From: Diadophis punctatus similis
Taxonomy: Eukaryota > Chordata > Lepidosauria > Squamata > Dipsadidae
Assembly (NCBI GenBank): GCA_023053685.1
Contig: JALIGW010000003.1
Location: forward strand, 51,170,496-51,234,495
Direction: 5' to 3'
DNA: 64,000 nucleotides
Position numbers and translations under genes: made by a program
Shown: in pieces, positions 22,116-33,624 of the stretch
How positions within the stretch are numbered: position 1 is the stretch's first letter
Layout: every line of letters begins with the position of its first letter
The notes under the pieces: model-generated
The model's input: the letters and a program-made list of their open reading frames with translations, nothing else
Told to the model about the DNA's origin: nothing
The model's database searches: none

Positions 22116-22972
22116 TATACTATACATTCATAGTTATCAAATACTGAAAATATTAATTATTAAAAGTTTATTTCTATTCTGCCTTCTACAAAGACAATAG
22201 TGTAAAACTAGATTAACTCTACCAAGGACAGAAGGATTCTTTTTTGTACAAGCACCCTAGCAGTGCACTCTTATGCACTACAATATAAGAAGGATTGTGT
22301 TTGTGTGATATTGCCAAGAAAAGTCAGTGCTAGTTGCATGAACTCAGGATATTGGACACATGAAAATGAAGCACTCCAATCATTCCTTATAACCAAATTT
22401 AACTGTTGATTCTCTTAGCTTGTTCTAGACTCCCCATGTCTAAATTCAGAACAGAGAATTAAACTACATTAGCTTTTCTTCTGGAACTGGCGCTTATAAG
22501 GGAGACTAGTCTAACACAGAAATGGGTTTACCAAATTTGCCTCATCTGTTTCTTCCTGGCTTACTGTAATGGGCCCAGAAAGGTATTGGGAGTTGGACGG
22601 GAGCTAAATCTTACCTTAGCCATTCATGGTATTTTTATCAAAATTGGGCTACTTGAGATTTAAAACATCTTATAGCAGTAACAAAATAACAGAAAAGGAC
22701 AGCCTGTCGGTCACTGCAAAACGTTCTGTAATACTGTGCAATATGAATAATCCTGATTTGGCAACTGCCTTGTTTAGCAATCATTTGTACTTATGATGAT
22801 GATGAAAAAGTAACTTTGCAACCAATCCTAGCATTTACCGTACAACCTTCACTGGTCTGTAAAGCAAAGGAAAGCTGCTGTAAGATCATGAGCACAGCTG
22901 TGATTTTACTTAGAGACTTAATGACCAAGTTACCAGTCCCAATTGTAGTCACTATATGAGGACCACCTATAC
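22116..22972. other. Unassigned intron sequence
   Basis: Contains degraded AACCATTT/AACTTTGCAACC-like pieces near 22760-22970 that recall a Tigger-like MITE, but no boundaries could be set. Confidence 0.4.
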
Positions 22973-23425
22973 CAGTAATGGCGAACCTATGGCATGCGTG
23001 CGCTGGCCAGCTGATTTTCGGCCTTCTTTTTAGCCGTTTTTGCTCTCCCCAGGGTTCAGGAAAGCCTCCTAAACCCTAGGGACGGCGAAAAACAGTCCAA
23101 CGGCCCAACCGGAAGTTCGGAAATGAACTTCCGGTTGGCCCATTGGGCCGTTTTTCGCCGTCCCCAGGCTTCAGAAGGCTTTCCTGAACCCTGATGAGAG
23201 TGAAAAACAGCCCAACGGGCCTACCGGAAGTCCGGAGGCTTCAGTGAGGCTTGTGCGCATGTGCAGGGGGACAGTGCGTGGGGGTTGTGCGCATGCACGA
23301 GGGCAGCGTGGGGGTTGTGCGCATGCGTGGGGGCAATACATTATGGGTGTGGGCACGCATGCATGCGCTATCGCACGCGCACGTATCCTTTTGGCACTCA
23401 AGCCGAAAAAGGTTCGCCATCACTG
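22973..23425. mobile_element. Family E hAT MITE, 453 bp, with a large internal hairpin
   Basis: Ends CAGTAATGGCGAACCTATGG and AAAAGGTTCGCCATCACTG; perfect target duplication ACCTATAC with TA at the centre. Positions 23051-23194 form an inverted repeat around GGAAGTTCGGAAATGAACTT with arms of about 65 bp. Confidence 0.93.
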
Positions 23426-23797
23426 ACCTATACTGTTAAAATATCTGTTAAAATTGGTGAATTCTTGAGTTTTCACATCCTCTGGCACTGAATCATCAGG
23501 TCCTCCACCTATGATTGATATCATGAAGTTAACTAAACAGAAGTTCTTCAGGGTTATTATACACTACGTATGCTTCTGGATGATCCAAAATCTGTAACTA
23601 AATATTCTTTTTCTATTAAATAATAGAACTGGTATGTTGTGATACAATAATAACAGAGACAACTAAATGTCAGGTGACACATATTGATGGAATGAGTGTA
23701 ACTTCCGAGAAATTAAATCTTCCGTTGTTAATAAATTTAAAACATTTCTCATTGTGAATTTTAAAACAGATGAATAAAAAGCCAATAATAATATGGG

Positions 23798-24245
23798 TGT
23801 CAGGTTTCCAAGTGATGAAACCCATTAAAAAAAGAAAAGGGCAGAGTCTATCTTCTAAACAATTCCTTTTATTTAGGCAGACATCAAATTGGCAAAGTCT
23901 GGTGTAATTCCGGATCTGACCCAAACCGGAATTACACCACATAATATTGTAAGTTAGAAACACCCCATCAAAGTCACATTCTCCAATAACACTCAATCCA
24001 CATTAACCAACGTCTTCAATCTCTACCTTCTGGTTTCACCAGGAGCAGCCTCTGTTCCCACGGGAAAGGAGGTCACCTATCCAAAACAATCCTCACTATC
24101 TATTCGCTCCTCCTCCCTCCTCCCTTAAGAATTTGGCAAGCCTGAAAAAAAAACCCTTACATAAGAAAGAGAAAGTAAAGGAATAAATGAGTATATTAGA
24201 GAGCTAAATAAAATGGTTACACCTATGTCAATTCCGGACTCGACA
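23798..24245. mobile_element. Solo LTR, 448 bp
   Basis: Starts TGTCAGGTTTCCAAG and ends CCGGACTCGACA (TGTC...GACA), with the 5-bp duplication ATGGG at 23793-23797 and 24246-24250. An inverted pair GGTGTAATTCCGG / CCGGAATTACACC lies inside. TTTATT near 23870 would be a polyadenylation signal on the minus strand, so the LTR may be in minus orientation. No internal coding region. Confidence 0.7.
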
Positions 24246-24250
24246 ATGGG

Positions 24251-24905
24251 TTTATCCTTGACTGGAAAATATAAGAGAAAATATTTCTTTTATCCAGACC
24301 TGTTCTAGCTTGGTTTTGGGTTTTTTTTTTTTTTGCCATCTGAAGCCAGATTATGAACTCTTATTCATTTTGCAATGATAAAACAGGAAGACTGGAAAAA
24401 AGCTTATCTTGGACCAGAGGGCTGGTCTTCTTACAGAGTCATATGCTGCTTACTCATGTATGGAAGAAGACACAATTTTGCACTCACTCACCTCTTGTTA
24501 CTGAAACTTTCTATAGAATTTCATTTGACTTTTTACCCCTACTTGCAGTCTCTGACTTCAGAGCTATAAATATTGTTCTGGTAATGAGCAGAATACCAGT
24601 GGATCAGAAAAGAAATGAGTGCAGAGGATTATATGCCTTTTGGGGGGTTTCCCCAGATACAGAATAACCACCCACCCACCATTATTAGCAGACCCAACTA
24701 CTGCATATGCATGACTCATTGTGGCTCAACGGTGGGATCCTGATAATGTAAAAAGACAGTCTCCTTTAATGTGATGTGGAAGAAGGCAAAATTAGCCTTC
24801 ATTGAATCACAATGGGTCTTATTCACCCTGCAGTACAAATGGAAAAGGGTTATTCCTATGAACTCTCCTTGTCGATCTGTTTTCCCACTTTCACTAATTT
24901 AAGTA
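24251..24905. other. Unassigned intron sequence
   Basis: Nothing recognised beyond a T homopolymer near 24325. Confidence 0.5.
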
Positions 24906-25414
24906 CAGACAAAAGTTCTACTAAGAACTTTTGAGTTACAAATTTTTGCTGAAACAAACCAATCTATCCGCATCCAGAATTCAGGAGAAAGCAAGGAAAA
25001 AAACCAGCTTTGGGTGCACTCCATACATAAGCAGCACACCAGAAATAACCTACTCCTGCTCCTTCCCGACCCTATGAGCCCTTAGGTTGGAGCTCCAGAC
25101 AGCAAAGTTATTACCCCACGCCAGCCACAACATAAGAGGTCCAGCAAACCCTGAGCAGCGGTGGGAATTTGGGAGAAAGTAGGAAATGGCCAGTTTCTAG
25201 CACGCCACATACCTATGTCACATGCCAGAAATTGACACATTCATACCTCTCCCCACATGGCTCCTCCTGCTACCACCCAAGGCCCCCTGGACCACAACCC
25301 ATGCAAGGCAAGAATTGCACTGTGCGTATTTTTATGCTTGTTGAACTTGTGAACAAAACCAAGTTGCCAACAGCCTCTCGGAATGTAATCTGTTCTTAAG
25401 TAGGGGACTGTCTG
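24906..25414. mobile_element. Tigger-like MITE, second subfamily, 509 bp
   Basis: Left end CAGACAAAAGTTCTACTAAG and right end CTTAAGTAGGGGACTGTCTG are inverted with a few mismatches, and TA flanks both ends. Confidence 0.6.
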
Positions 25415-25734
25415 TAAAAAGAGAGGACCAATAGCAAGTAGTGATTACAGGGACATGGTCGGTCAGGAAGTAAAGTTAAAATCTCTTCCCCTTTTCAGTT
25501 TTCTTGATTCTGGATAGTGAAAAAAATAGCACTGATTAAAGAACACCAAGGAGGTGAAAGGTCATTAGCTAAGGAGAAGTAAAGATTGAAGAAAAGGTAA
25601 CACTAGTGATGAATGGGGGAAATACAATGAGAAATGCCAGAGGAAGAGAGACTAAAATTCAATGACAATCTGTTGCTGGCTCTCCAATCTCACCTCAAGA
25701 CCCAGGCAACTGAATAGCTGGGCACAGGTTGATG

Positions 25735-26005
25735 TTTTTGAATGCCAGATCTGGCTGCAATAAAACTTGATGATATACTCAAGGATAAGAGGGAAAACCT
25801 GGCATGTGTCAGTAAGACCTGGCTAGAACAGAAGGGAAAATCCTACCCAGTGAGACCTGTCCAACCAGATTTTATGTCTTGCATCAGTCCTAATTTTGGG
25901 ACAGAAGAGGCAGTATGGCAATTGTGTACTATTGCAAGGATCACTCTTCTTCAAAGGTCTAGTTGTTAAGCCATCTTTGTGAAGAAGGGTTACAGAGACA
26001 AGCCT
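25735..26005 (+). mobile_element. Possible CR1/L2 endonuclease-domain remnant
   Basis: The plus strand reads KRENLACVSKTWLEQKGKSY, which recalls the LC.(T/S)ETWL motif of LINE endonucleases. Very short and degraded. Confidence 0.35.
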
Positions 26006-27856
26006 GGGGGATGCTGCTATTGTACAGTCCTTCCAACTGTGTTGCAACATCCTTTCCTAAGCTGCTTGATCTCATTGTAGGGATGGCTACAATGAATACA
26101 TCTAGATTCCTATTTTCCAGGTCTAGTAAAATTCATAGTCTGCACCTGAAATCTGAAGAGCTGCATCAGTCCTGGGGGAAAAAAAGAGAGAGCAACAGAT
26201 GGAAATGTTCATATATTCCTGCCTCCATCTGCTACTGTTTCCCAAATTATCTATATTGTTCGCTATATTGAGCCTCATTGACATCAAGGAAATATCTTCA
26301 ACAAGTCATGTGGATTCTATACAAAGCTATTTCGAAATGAAATCTACTATACAATAAATTGCTTATTTACATCTGTTTCATTACTTGTAGACTAGGTATT
26401 TTTCAGCTTTGGAAAGAAGAGCTACCATACAGCTGTCAAAGCCACTTCTGACTCCTTCTATCTATTCCAGGGTAAAACACATTGGAAAACAACTTAGTGA
26501 CTTCCCCCATCTATTGCTAACAGAATGTGTTAAATAAACATGAGCTGTCCCCCAATACTGTAAAGAATTGGCTTTGATTACTTACAAAGGGAAAAAAATC
26601 AAATCTCTTTCAGAGCTTTATGAATATTTGGAGTTTACCATAAACATAAAAACGTTGACATAAAAAGTGCAACGTTCTATTCTGTACATGCAATTCATAA
26701 AAGAAAAATTATGTATTTAGTTCTACCTCCTCATGCATATCAAACATGTAAAAATTTCATAGCAAATTATAAACTATCAATATAATATGCACTGCGGCTG
26801 GGTTCATATGTCTTTTAAAAAAATGCTTAACCATGTTTTGAATACATAATTCTTATTCATGCACTACGTTATCCTAAAACCAAACAATTCATGTTATAAC
26901 CTAACATGATATAAGAACTCAGCTTATGCAGTTAGCTTATGGCTCAGTATATTTTACCATCATAGAAAATTGCATTGATTCTATATATTGTGGTTAAATT
27001 TGTCACAGGTAAGTGTAACATATAAATGTAACTGTAGTCACATGTCATATTCACTGTTAACCTAATCATATTTTATTCAATTAAACCAATTTTCACAACA
27101 CACCATAAACTAAATGTATAGATTTGATTTGCTACCATCAGCTGACTGACATCTAATCATTAGGATTTTAGATAAGGATCTTTATTGGTCCTTCTTGAGG
27201 ATGCAGGAAATGAACCTGGAATGTTTTATATACAAAGAATATAGTTTTTGTTAGTTAGCATTGCTAACTTCCTGGGAGGGAAGACAGCTAGTTGTAGCGG
27301 ACAGCTTTCTGAAGAGAAGATCAGTACACGTGAAATGCATTTACTAGCAGTTCCCTCCAATGTTGCACTTGAATTTTAAAAAAGACAGTAATAAATGTGA
27401 AAACTTATTGTTTCATTCTTAACCTAACAATATGCATAGGCAGCCAGTTCAGCTGAATGATCAGAAAGAAAGGACTCAAGAATAAATGAGAACAGGGTAT
27501 TTTTTTTTGACAGTTGTTTATCAAAAATCAGAATATGTTATAACAACAGATGCCCCCATTCCTCATATTTGGTAGTTCAAAATGAGATATGTAATGTTTT
27601 CCCAAACTGTATTAGCATTATTATATTGCTGATAGTAATATCACACAAATTGCACCTCATTGTTTTTAAGGGCACGTGATTTTGGATGCCTTACAAAAAA
27701 ACATAGTTCCCACTTGGTGTTACATTTTCTTAAGTCTGCTAGCAAGCATTATACGTGTATCCATAGAAACATTTCTGATGTGCTCATAGCAAAAAAAAAT
27801 TGCAAGAGTTAAAAAATAATAAATCCTTGTTATAGAATTATGAATGATGTTGAGCA
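26006..27856. other. Unassigned AT-rich intron sequence
   Basis: No gene or repeat boundary recognised in about 1.85 kb, one of the longest stretches without an obvious mobile element. Confidence 0.5.
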
Positions 27857-27974
27857 CAGGTGTCAAACTCGCGTCACATGACGTATCACAGCGTTTTTTG
27901 CCTTTGCGGAGGCGGGGTGGGTGTGGCCTGGGTGTGACACGTCCAGCCTGCAGGCCGCCAGTTTGACACCCCTG
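27857..27974. mobile_element. Short hAT-type MITE, 118 bp
   Basis: Ends CAGGTGTCAAACTCG and CCAGTTTGACACCCCTG are inverted. A related damaged copy ends near 38270 (GAGTTTGACACACGTG). Confidence 0.65.
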
Positions 27975-29010
27975 CTGTAGAGAAAACTACCTGCAATGTT
28001 TCAATCTCCTTCACCAGCATGGTGCCCACTGCACTGGCCTTCAATTACCATAATCAAAAAAACCAATATGGCCAGGGAATTGGATCTTGTGGGATTTGAA
28101 ATTCAACATACAGTGTCCAAGTTGGAAAGAATGGGATTATAATCATAATGAATCATAGTATGATCAGTTTCAAAAAGAAACTCTTTTAAGGGAAATTTCA
28201 GCAAGGATACCTTTTTTCACAACCAGAGTTATTAATTTACCATTAATTAATGTTTTTTGTACAATTAAAAATACAGAAATTCTATTGTCCTTTGCCTTCT
28301 TAACCCATGACTGTAATTCTATGTCTAATCCAAGTTCTTCAATTTTAGTCAATTAATTCATTCTTGTTCAAACAGACCTAACTGAAACACAGCGTCACAT
28401 GGGCTGCAACACTACCAGAAGGGCCATGAGGTAATAATTAACTCTGAGGGATGAATAAGGGCAAGGAGTGTCCAAGAAGGGCATTCAGCAGCATTACTGC
28501 TTTGCAAGACAGGATAAATTACACAACACCTCAATGTGTAAAGCCTTCAGCAGAGACACAGACATGAGGGCAGTAGACAGTTACTAATATGGGGCGGTCA
28601 ACAATAGTTATTACAGCTAAATAAAGCAGGCACAAAGTATTCAAAACACGGTTGAATTGAATGTGAAAATTCAGGAGATGAGATCTGGCACAATCCATGT
28701 CTCCATGTACAATTAGAAATATGGGTTTTGAAAGCTATATGGTGACAACAGCAAACCAAGCTGTTATGGGTCTGCAGCTGAGCATAGAATATAGGTAGGT
28801 AGGTAGGTAGGTAGATACAAAAGTAGATTGCAATCCTTTGATAGATGTAAAAAGGGGGTTCAACAAGTATAGAAAAGTCCCTTTCCACCCAATAAGCAAA
28901 AACAGAAAAATGTTTACTTTTGTTATAAAGTACCTATTTATGTGGCCTTAGTTTATTTTTTATTTGTAAAATTTATTTGCCGCCCATCTCACCAAAAGAC
29001 AGCAAATTCT
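27975..29010. other. Unassigned intron sequence
   Basis: Contains a (GTAG)n tract at 28793-28814; otherwise nothing recognised. Confidence 0.5.
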
Positions 29011-29264
29011 TTAAGGTGGCGCAGAGGTTAGAGGCAGTACTGCAGGCCACTTTAGCTGACTGTGCTCCGCAGGTTAGCGGTTCAAATCTCACCGGCTCAG
29101 GGTTGACTCAGCCTTCCATCCTTCCGAGGTAGGTAAAATGAGGACCCAGATTGTTGGGGGCAATATAAATATACATTGCTTACTGGTGTAAACCGCTTAG
29201 AGAGTGCTTGCACTGTGAGGCGGTATATAAATCTCACAAACAAACAAACAAACAAACAAACAAA
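29011..29264 (+). mobile_element. Sauria-type SINE with (CAAA)n tail
   Basis: Contains GGTGGCGCAGAGGTTAGAGG and GGTTAGCGGTTCAAATCTC (tRNA-like A and B box region), CCATCCTTCCGAGGTAGG, AAATGAGGACCCAGATTG, GTAAACCGCTTAGAGAG and a CGGTATATAAATC end, followed by a CAAA repeat. This is the best-preserved copy in the window and in sense orientation on the plus strand. Confidence 0.85.
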
Positions 29265-29601
29265 TCAGATCTTCAACATAAAAGTTTACTGATAAATAAC
29301 AGGAAATTCAGGAATGCTTCTTTAAATAATAATAACAACAACTATAAATGGGGGTACAAAAGCTGCTTCCACAGGAAACTTTTAAGGTGCAATAAACATA
29401 GTTTATTATAGTAATTTTCTGGAGCATCCAAATTATAGCCCTCAGCCTTTAGTCATTAGCCCATGACTAAATCTGTGAGGCTTTGTTTGTCAGTGATATG
29501 CCTTATTCCACATCCCATGCTCCTATCGTTGCATAAGATGCTTGATCAAAGTGGTGAAGGGATGGAGATAGGGGAAAGAACCATATCGCAAAAAGTGTGT
29601 A

Positions 29602-30000
29602 CAGGTAGTTCTCAACTTACGGCCACAATTGAGGCCAAAATTTATGTTGCTAAGAGAGACATTTGTTAAGTGAGTTTTGCCCTGTTTTACGGCTTTTCTT
29701 GCCACATTTGTTAAGCGAATCATTGCAGTTGTGAAGTTAGTAACCCTGTTGTTAAGTGAATCTGGCTTCCCCATTGACTTTGCTTGTTAGAGGGTCACAA
29801 AAGAGGAATACAGGACCCCGGAACACTGCAACTGTCCTCATAAGTATGAGCCAGTTGCCAAGCATCTAAATTTTGGTCACGCGACCATGGGGACGCTGCA
29901 ATGGTCATAAGTGTGAAAAATGGTCATAAGTCACTTTTTTCAGTGCCGTTGCAACTTTGAATGATCACTAAATGAGCTGTTGTAAATTGAGGATTACCTG
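29602..30000. mobile_element. Tigger-like MITE, copy 3
   Basis: Ends CAGGTAGTTCTCAACTTACG and TAAATTGAGGATTACCTG, both flanked by TA. Interior matches copy 1 in opposite orientation; both can be read as [16 protein letters not shown] frames, which are shared repeat translations, not genes. Confidence 0.8.
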
Positions 30001-30147
30001 TATATAATGCAAACTTGGTCATCGTTACTCCTAGACATTTGTTCTGCTCTTTCCCACTTTGCAATTTATTCCCGAGTTCTGAAAGGAAAATGGTTTCTGA
30101 ACAGTTCAGAGTACACGGTCATATATATAAACAGCTGCCATGCAGGT

Positions 30148-30756
30148 CAGAGGTAGGATTCAGCAGGTTCTGACCAGTTCTGGAGAACCGGTAGTGGGAA
30201 TTTTGAGTAGTTCGGAGAACCGGTAAATGCCACCTCTGACTGGCCCCGCCCCCATCTATTCTCTGCCTCCCGAGTCCCAGCTGATCAGGAGGAAATGGGG
30301 ATTTTGCAGTAACCTTCCCCTGGAGCAGGGGTGAGTTCCAACTTACCTCACTGCCAGTTCACTCCCTCCTGCGCCACGTGCGCAGTAATGAAAAATCCGA
30401 AAAGAAAAAAAAACAAAGCCAAAAAAAGATGGCGACTGCATGCACAGTGCCGGAACTCGGCTTCTGCGCATGCTCAGAAGGAAAATAAAAAATAATTTTA
30501 AAAAATTCAAAAAAGAAAAAAAAAAAGATGGCAGTGCCCACGGACCGGCACCGACTGATCCGGTTCGGTGACGTCATCGTGACATCAACAGCGGGTCGCT
30601 ACCAGTTTGGGCAAACCGGTCCGAACTGGAAGGAACCCACCCCTGCCCTGGAGTGGGGAGGGAATGGATATTTTACAGTATCCTTCCCCTGCCACGCCCA
30701 CCAAACCACGCCACGCCCACAGAACCAGTAGTAAAAAAAATTGAATCCCACCACTG
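30148..30756. mobile_element. Family B hAT MITE containing a nested family A MITE
   Basis: Outer ends CAGAGGTAGGATTCAGCAGG and ATTGAATCCCACCACTG; perfect target duplication ATGCAGGT. Without the insert it is about 281 bp, the same size and order as the copy at 16068-16366. Confidence 0.93.
30326..30645. mobile_element. Family A hAT MITE nested in the family B element, 320 bp
   Basis: Ends CAGGGGTGAGTTCCAACTTA and AAGGAACCCACCCCTG; perfect target duplication CCCTGGAG, which is internal sequence of family B. It contains a TGACGTCA at 30569. Confidence 0.93.
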
Positions 30757-31216
30757 ATGCAGGTATAAATGGGCACTAATAGGCAGAGAATGGTTTGGGG
30801 TCTTGCAGCAACAATGCCAAGCCTAGAAAGAAGCTATAAAGTTGCTCATACAGATCATTTTTGCAAGGGAACCAGCTATCCTATGCTGACTGAAGAAATA
30901 TAGTTATCGGCTGACTTTCAAGTACAATAAATAAATAATATAAATAATATAAATATAAATGTAGTGCTTTGATCCAAAGGAGAAATGAAAGGTCCTTTGG
31001 GTCCCTGTTCTTAAAGTAGCTATATCTTTTCCTTAAATTGTAATTGTCCTCTCCAGCTGCTGTTTGATTCTGAAATGATGGGTTTATCTCTGGTGGAGAT
31101 CTCTTTATCTCTTTAATAACGGAAGGCACCAAGCTACACGGAAGTCTCATTTTATAGCTTGACATGATTATTTTGGATGGTGCAACTATAGAGAGCTGAG
31201 AATACACTTTCTAGGG
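30757..31216. other. Unassigned intron sequence
   Basis: Includes an AATAAATAAT-rich stretch near 30930; nothing else recognised. Confidence 0.5.
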
Positions 31217-31351
31217 CAGGGGTAGGCAAAGTTGGCTCTTCTATGATTCATGGACTTCAACTCCCAGACTTTCTGAGCCAATCATGCTAGCTCAGGAATT
31301 CTGGGAGTTGAAGTCCATGAGTCATAGAAGACCCAACTTTGCCTACCCCTG
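31217..31351. mobile_element. Fold-back MITE, 135 bp
   Basis: Ends CAGGGGTAGGCAAAGTTGGC and CCAACTTTGCCTACCCCTG; perfect target duplication TTCTAGGG with central TA. The arms pair over most of their length (GGACTTCAACTCCCAGA / TCTGGGAGTTGAAGTCC). Confidence 0.93.
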
Positions 31352-31621
31352 TTCTAGGGGAACGGTCATGATAAAGAACAGTTAACTTAAATATCTGAAG
31401 TCATGCTAGACTCATCGTTCAGGAATGTAGTACAGGGAGGTTTCCTTGCCTGCCACGTGGATCTCACCTCAGATGATCTCACCTCCTTCCCACCCATCGC
31501 CAAGGCTAGGATTCAGCCAGCTTCCAGGGGAAGGGACAGAATGAAATCAGATGACTCTATCTATCCAACTCCAATCTCTTTCTTACCTCAGATTTCCAGT
31601 AACAACTCTTTTCTCATAGGT

Positions 31622-31880
31622 CAGTGATGGCGAACCTTTTCAACACCAAGTGCCCAAACCGGAACATGTGTGCGTGCATGCACATGCGCGCACCGGAGCA
31701 CCGGAAACCCGAAGACCAAGTGGCTAGTGCACATGCTGGTCTTTGGGTTTCTGACACTCCGGCATGCACGAAGACTAGCTGGTCGGCGCATGTGCGTGCC
31801 GGAAACCAGAAGAGCAGCTGTCGCGCGTGCCCACAGAGAGGGCTCTGCGTGCCACCTCTGGCATGATTGCCATAGGTCCT
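31622..31880. mobile_element. Family E hAT MITE, right end truncated
   Basis: Left end CAGTGATGGCGAACC after TCATAGGT. Interior GCGTGCCACCTCTGGCATG is followed by GCCATAGG, but the terminal GTTCGCCATCACTG is missing. Confidence 0.75.
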
Positions 31881-31888
31881 AGGTAATA

Positions 31889-32280
31889 CAGGTAGTCTTC
31901 AACTTACGGCCACAATTAAACCCAAAATTTCTGTTGTTTAGTGAAACATTTGTTCAGTGAGTTTTGCCCCATTTTATGACCTTTCTTGCTGTTAAGTTGT
32001 TAAGTGAATCACTGCAATTGATCAGTTAGTAACCTGGTTGTTAAGTGAATCTGGCTTCCCCATTGACTTTGCTTGTCAGAAGGTTGCAAAAGGTGATCAC
32101 ATGACCCATGGCAATGGTCATGAGTATGAACCAATTGCCAAGCATCTGAATTTTGATCACATGATCATGGGGATGCTAAAAGGCTGTAACCGTGAAAAAT
32201 GGTTCATAAGTCACTTTTTTCAGTGCCGTTCTAACTTTGAACGGTCACTAAATGAACTGTTGTAAGTTGAGGACTACCTG
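31889..32280. mobile_element. Tigger-like MITE, copy 4, 392 bp
   Basis: Ends CAGGTAGTCTTCAACTTACG and TAAGTTGAGGACTACCTG with TA on both sides. It is the cleanest copy and defines the family length. Confidence 0.85.
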
Positions 32281-32560
32281 TATTCCGAACTGGGGATTCA
32301 TTGCCTCCTCTATTTCCTAAAGTCCCTTTGCCCAAGCATGCCCACATTCCATTTTCATAACAAGTAGCCCAGATCACACTGCTGATAACGTTCTTTCCAT
32401 GCATTGCTTCCTCCTGGTATGTTGGATTTCTTTCTTACTTGCATATCTGCAATATAAGATCTATTTGCAATTCTTTAGTGATTAGAGTTATAGATTAGTT
32501 TAAGAAAATCCAGTAGTCAAGATCTGTGTCCCAATAGTATGATGAGGAAATTTCAATGTA

Positions 32561-32997
32561 CAGTAGAACCAAGGATGGGTTCTGGATCCTTTTGCTCCCA
32601 GTTTGCTCAGGGTTGCGCCGTGCGCCCGCGTGCCCGCAGCAATCAAAAATTAGCTTCTGCGCATGCACAGAAGAAAATCCAAGATGGCGGTGCCTACGGA
32701 GACACCGACAGAACCGGCTCTGTGACATTATCACCGAATTACTAACGGTTCTAAAGAACCGGTTAGAACCGGTAGGAACCTACCTTGAGTAGAACCTCTG
32801 GTCACGAACACTTCTGACCACGACCAAATTGGGTTCTGACCAAAAAAATCACATTTTTTCCCCCTGCAGCCGATTTTCCCTTCCGCGCCATTTTTTTTGT
32901 AAGCACCAAATTTCCAAAATTAGGTTCAGGTCATGACCAAATCAGTTTGCGACCAAAGTTATGGAACAAATAATGGTTGTGAGCGGAGGTTCTACTG
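32561..32997. mobile_element. Tigger-like MITE of another family, interrupted near its left end
   Basis: Left end CAGTAGAACC continues after the insert as TCTGGTCACGAACACTTC; right end GTGAGCGGAGGTTCTACTG. TA precedes the left end and TG follows the right end. The insert 32570-32787 entered about 9 bp inside the left terminal repeat. Confidence 0.75.
32570..32787. mobile_element. Family A hAT MITE nested in a Tigger-like MITE, 218 bp
   Basis: Ends CAAGGATGGGTTC and GGTAGGAACCTACCTTG; perfect target duplication AGTAGAAC, which is terminal sequence of the host element. Contains CTTCTGCGCATGCACAGAAG and AAGATGGCGGT. Confidence 0.9.
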
Positions 32998-33624
32998 TGG
33001 TTTGTTCAGATCACATTGCTCCCCATGGGAAAAATCTACCCCCAGAGCCTGGGAGAGCAAAAACACATGGCTAATCCATTATGTTTGGAAATTCCATTAA
33101 TCCACCTCATTTGGGGTAGTCATGCTCCCTCAGTGACAGAAACTGGAACCACTAAAAGTAATTCAAGTGATAATTATGATATACAACCAAAATAGTGCTG
33201 CTACATTATAGTGTGCATCATCAGCATGCTTGGGAAAAAGCAGAAAACATTATGAAGAAGAAAAATGTCCTGAGAAGACAAGCATCTCAGATACAGTTAA
33301 TCCAAACGGATTAGTGAGGAATTAGTACACTGAACAGGCTTAGAATACTAACAAGTGAGGAACGAAAAATGAAAACTGGGGAAAAGTTAAAATTAAATGT
33401 AGAATCTTGGCTAGAACTCTGAATAGCAGAAATCCACACTGCTGCGCTTTGCTGTAGATCCACTTATCCCACCTAAATATCGGGATGCTGAAGGCAAACT
33501 TGAAGGAAAGGTTGTGTTCACCTTTTCCAGGAGAGATATGGCTGGCCCATCTAGAAATAATGTCTTTTCATGTTCTTATACCACTTGAAATAATGGAATG
33601 GGACCTCATAGCCAGGGAGGCCTC
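32998..33624. other. Unassigned intron sequence
   Basis: Nothing recognised. Confidence 0.5.
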
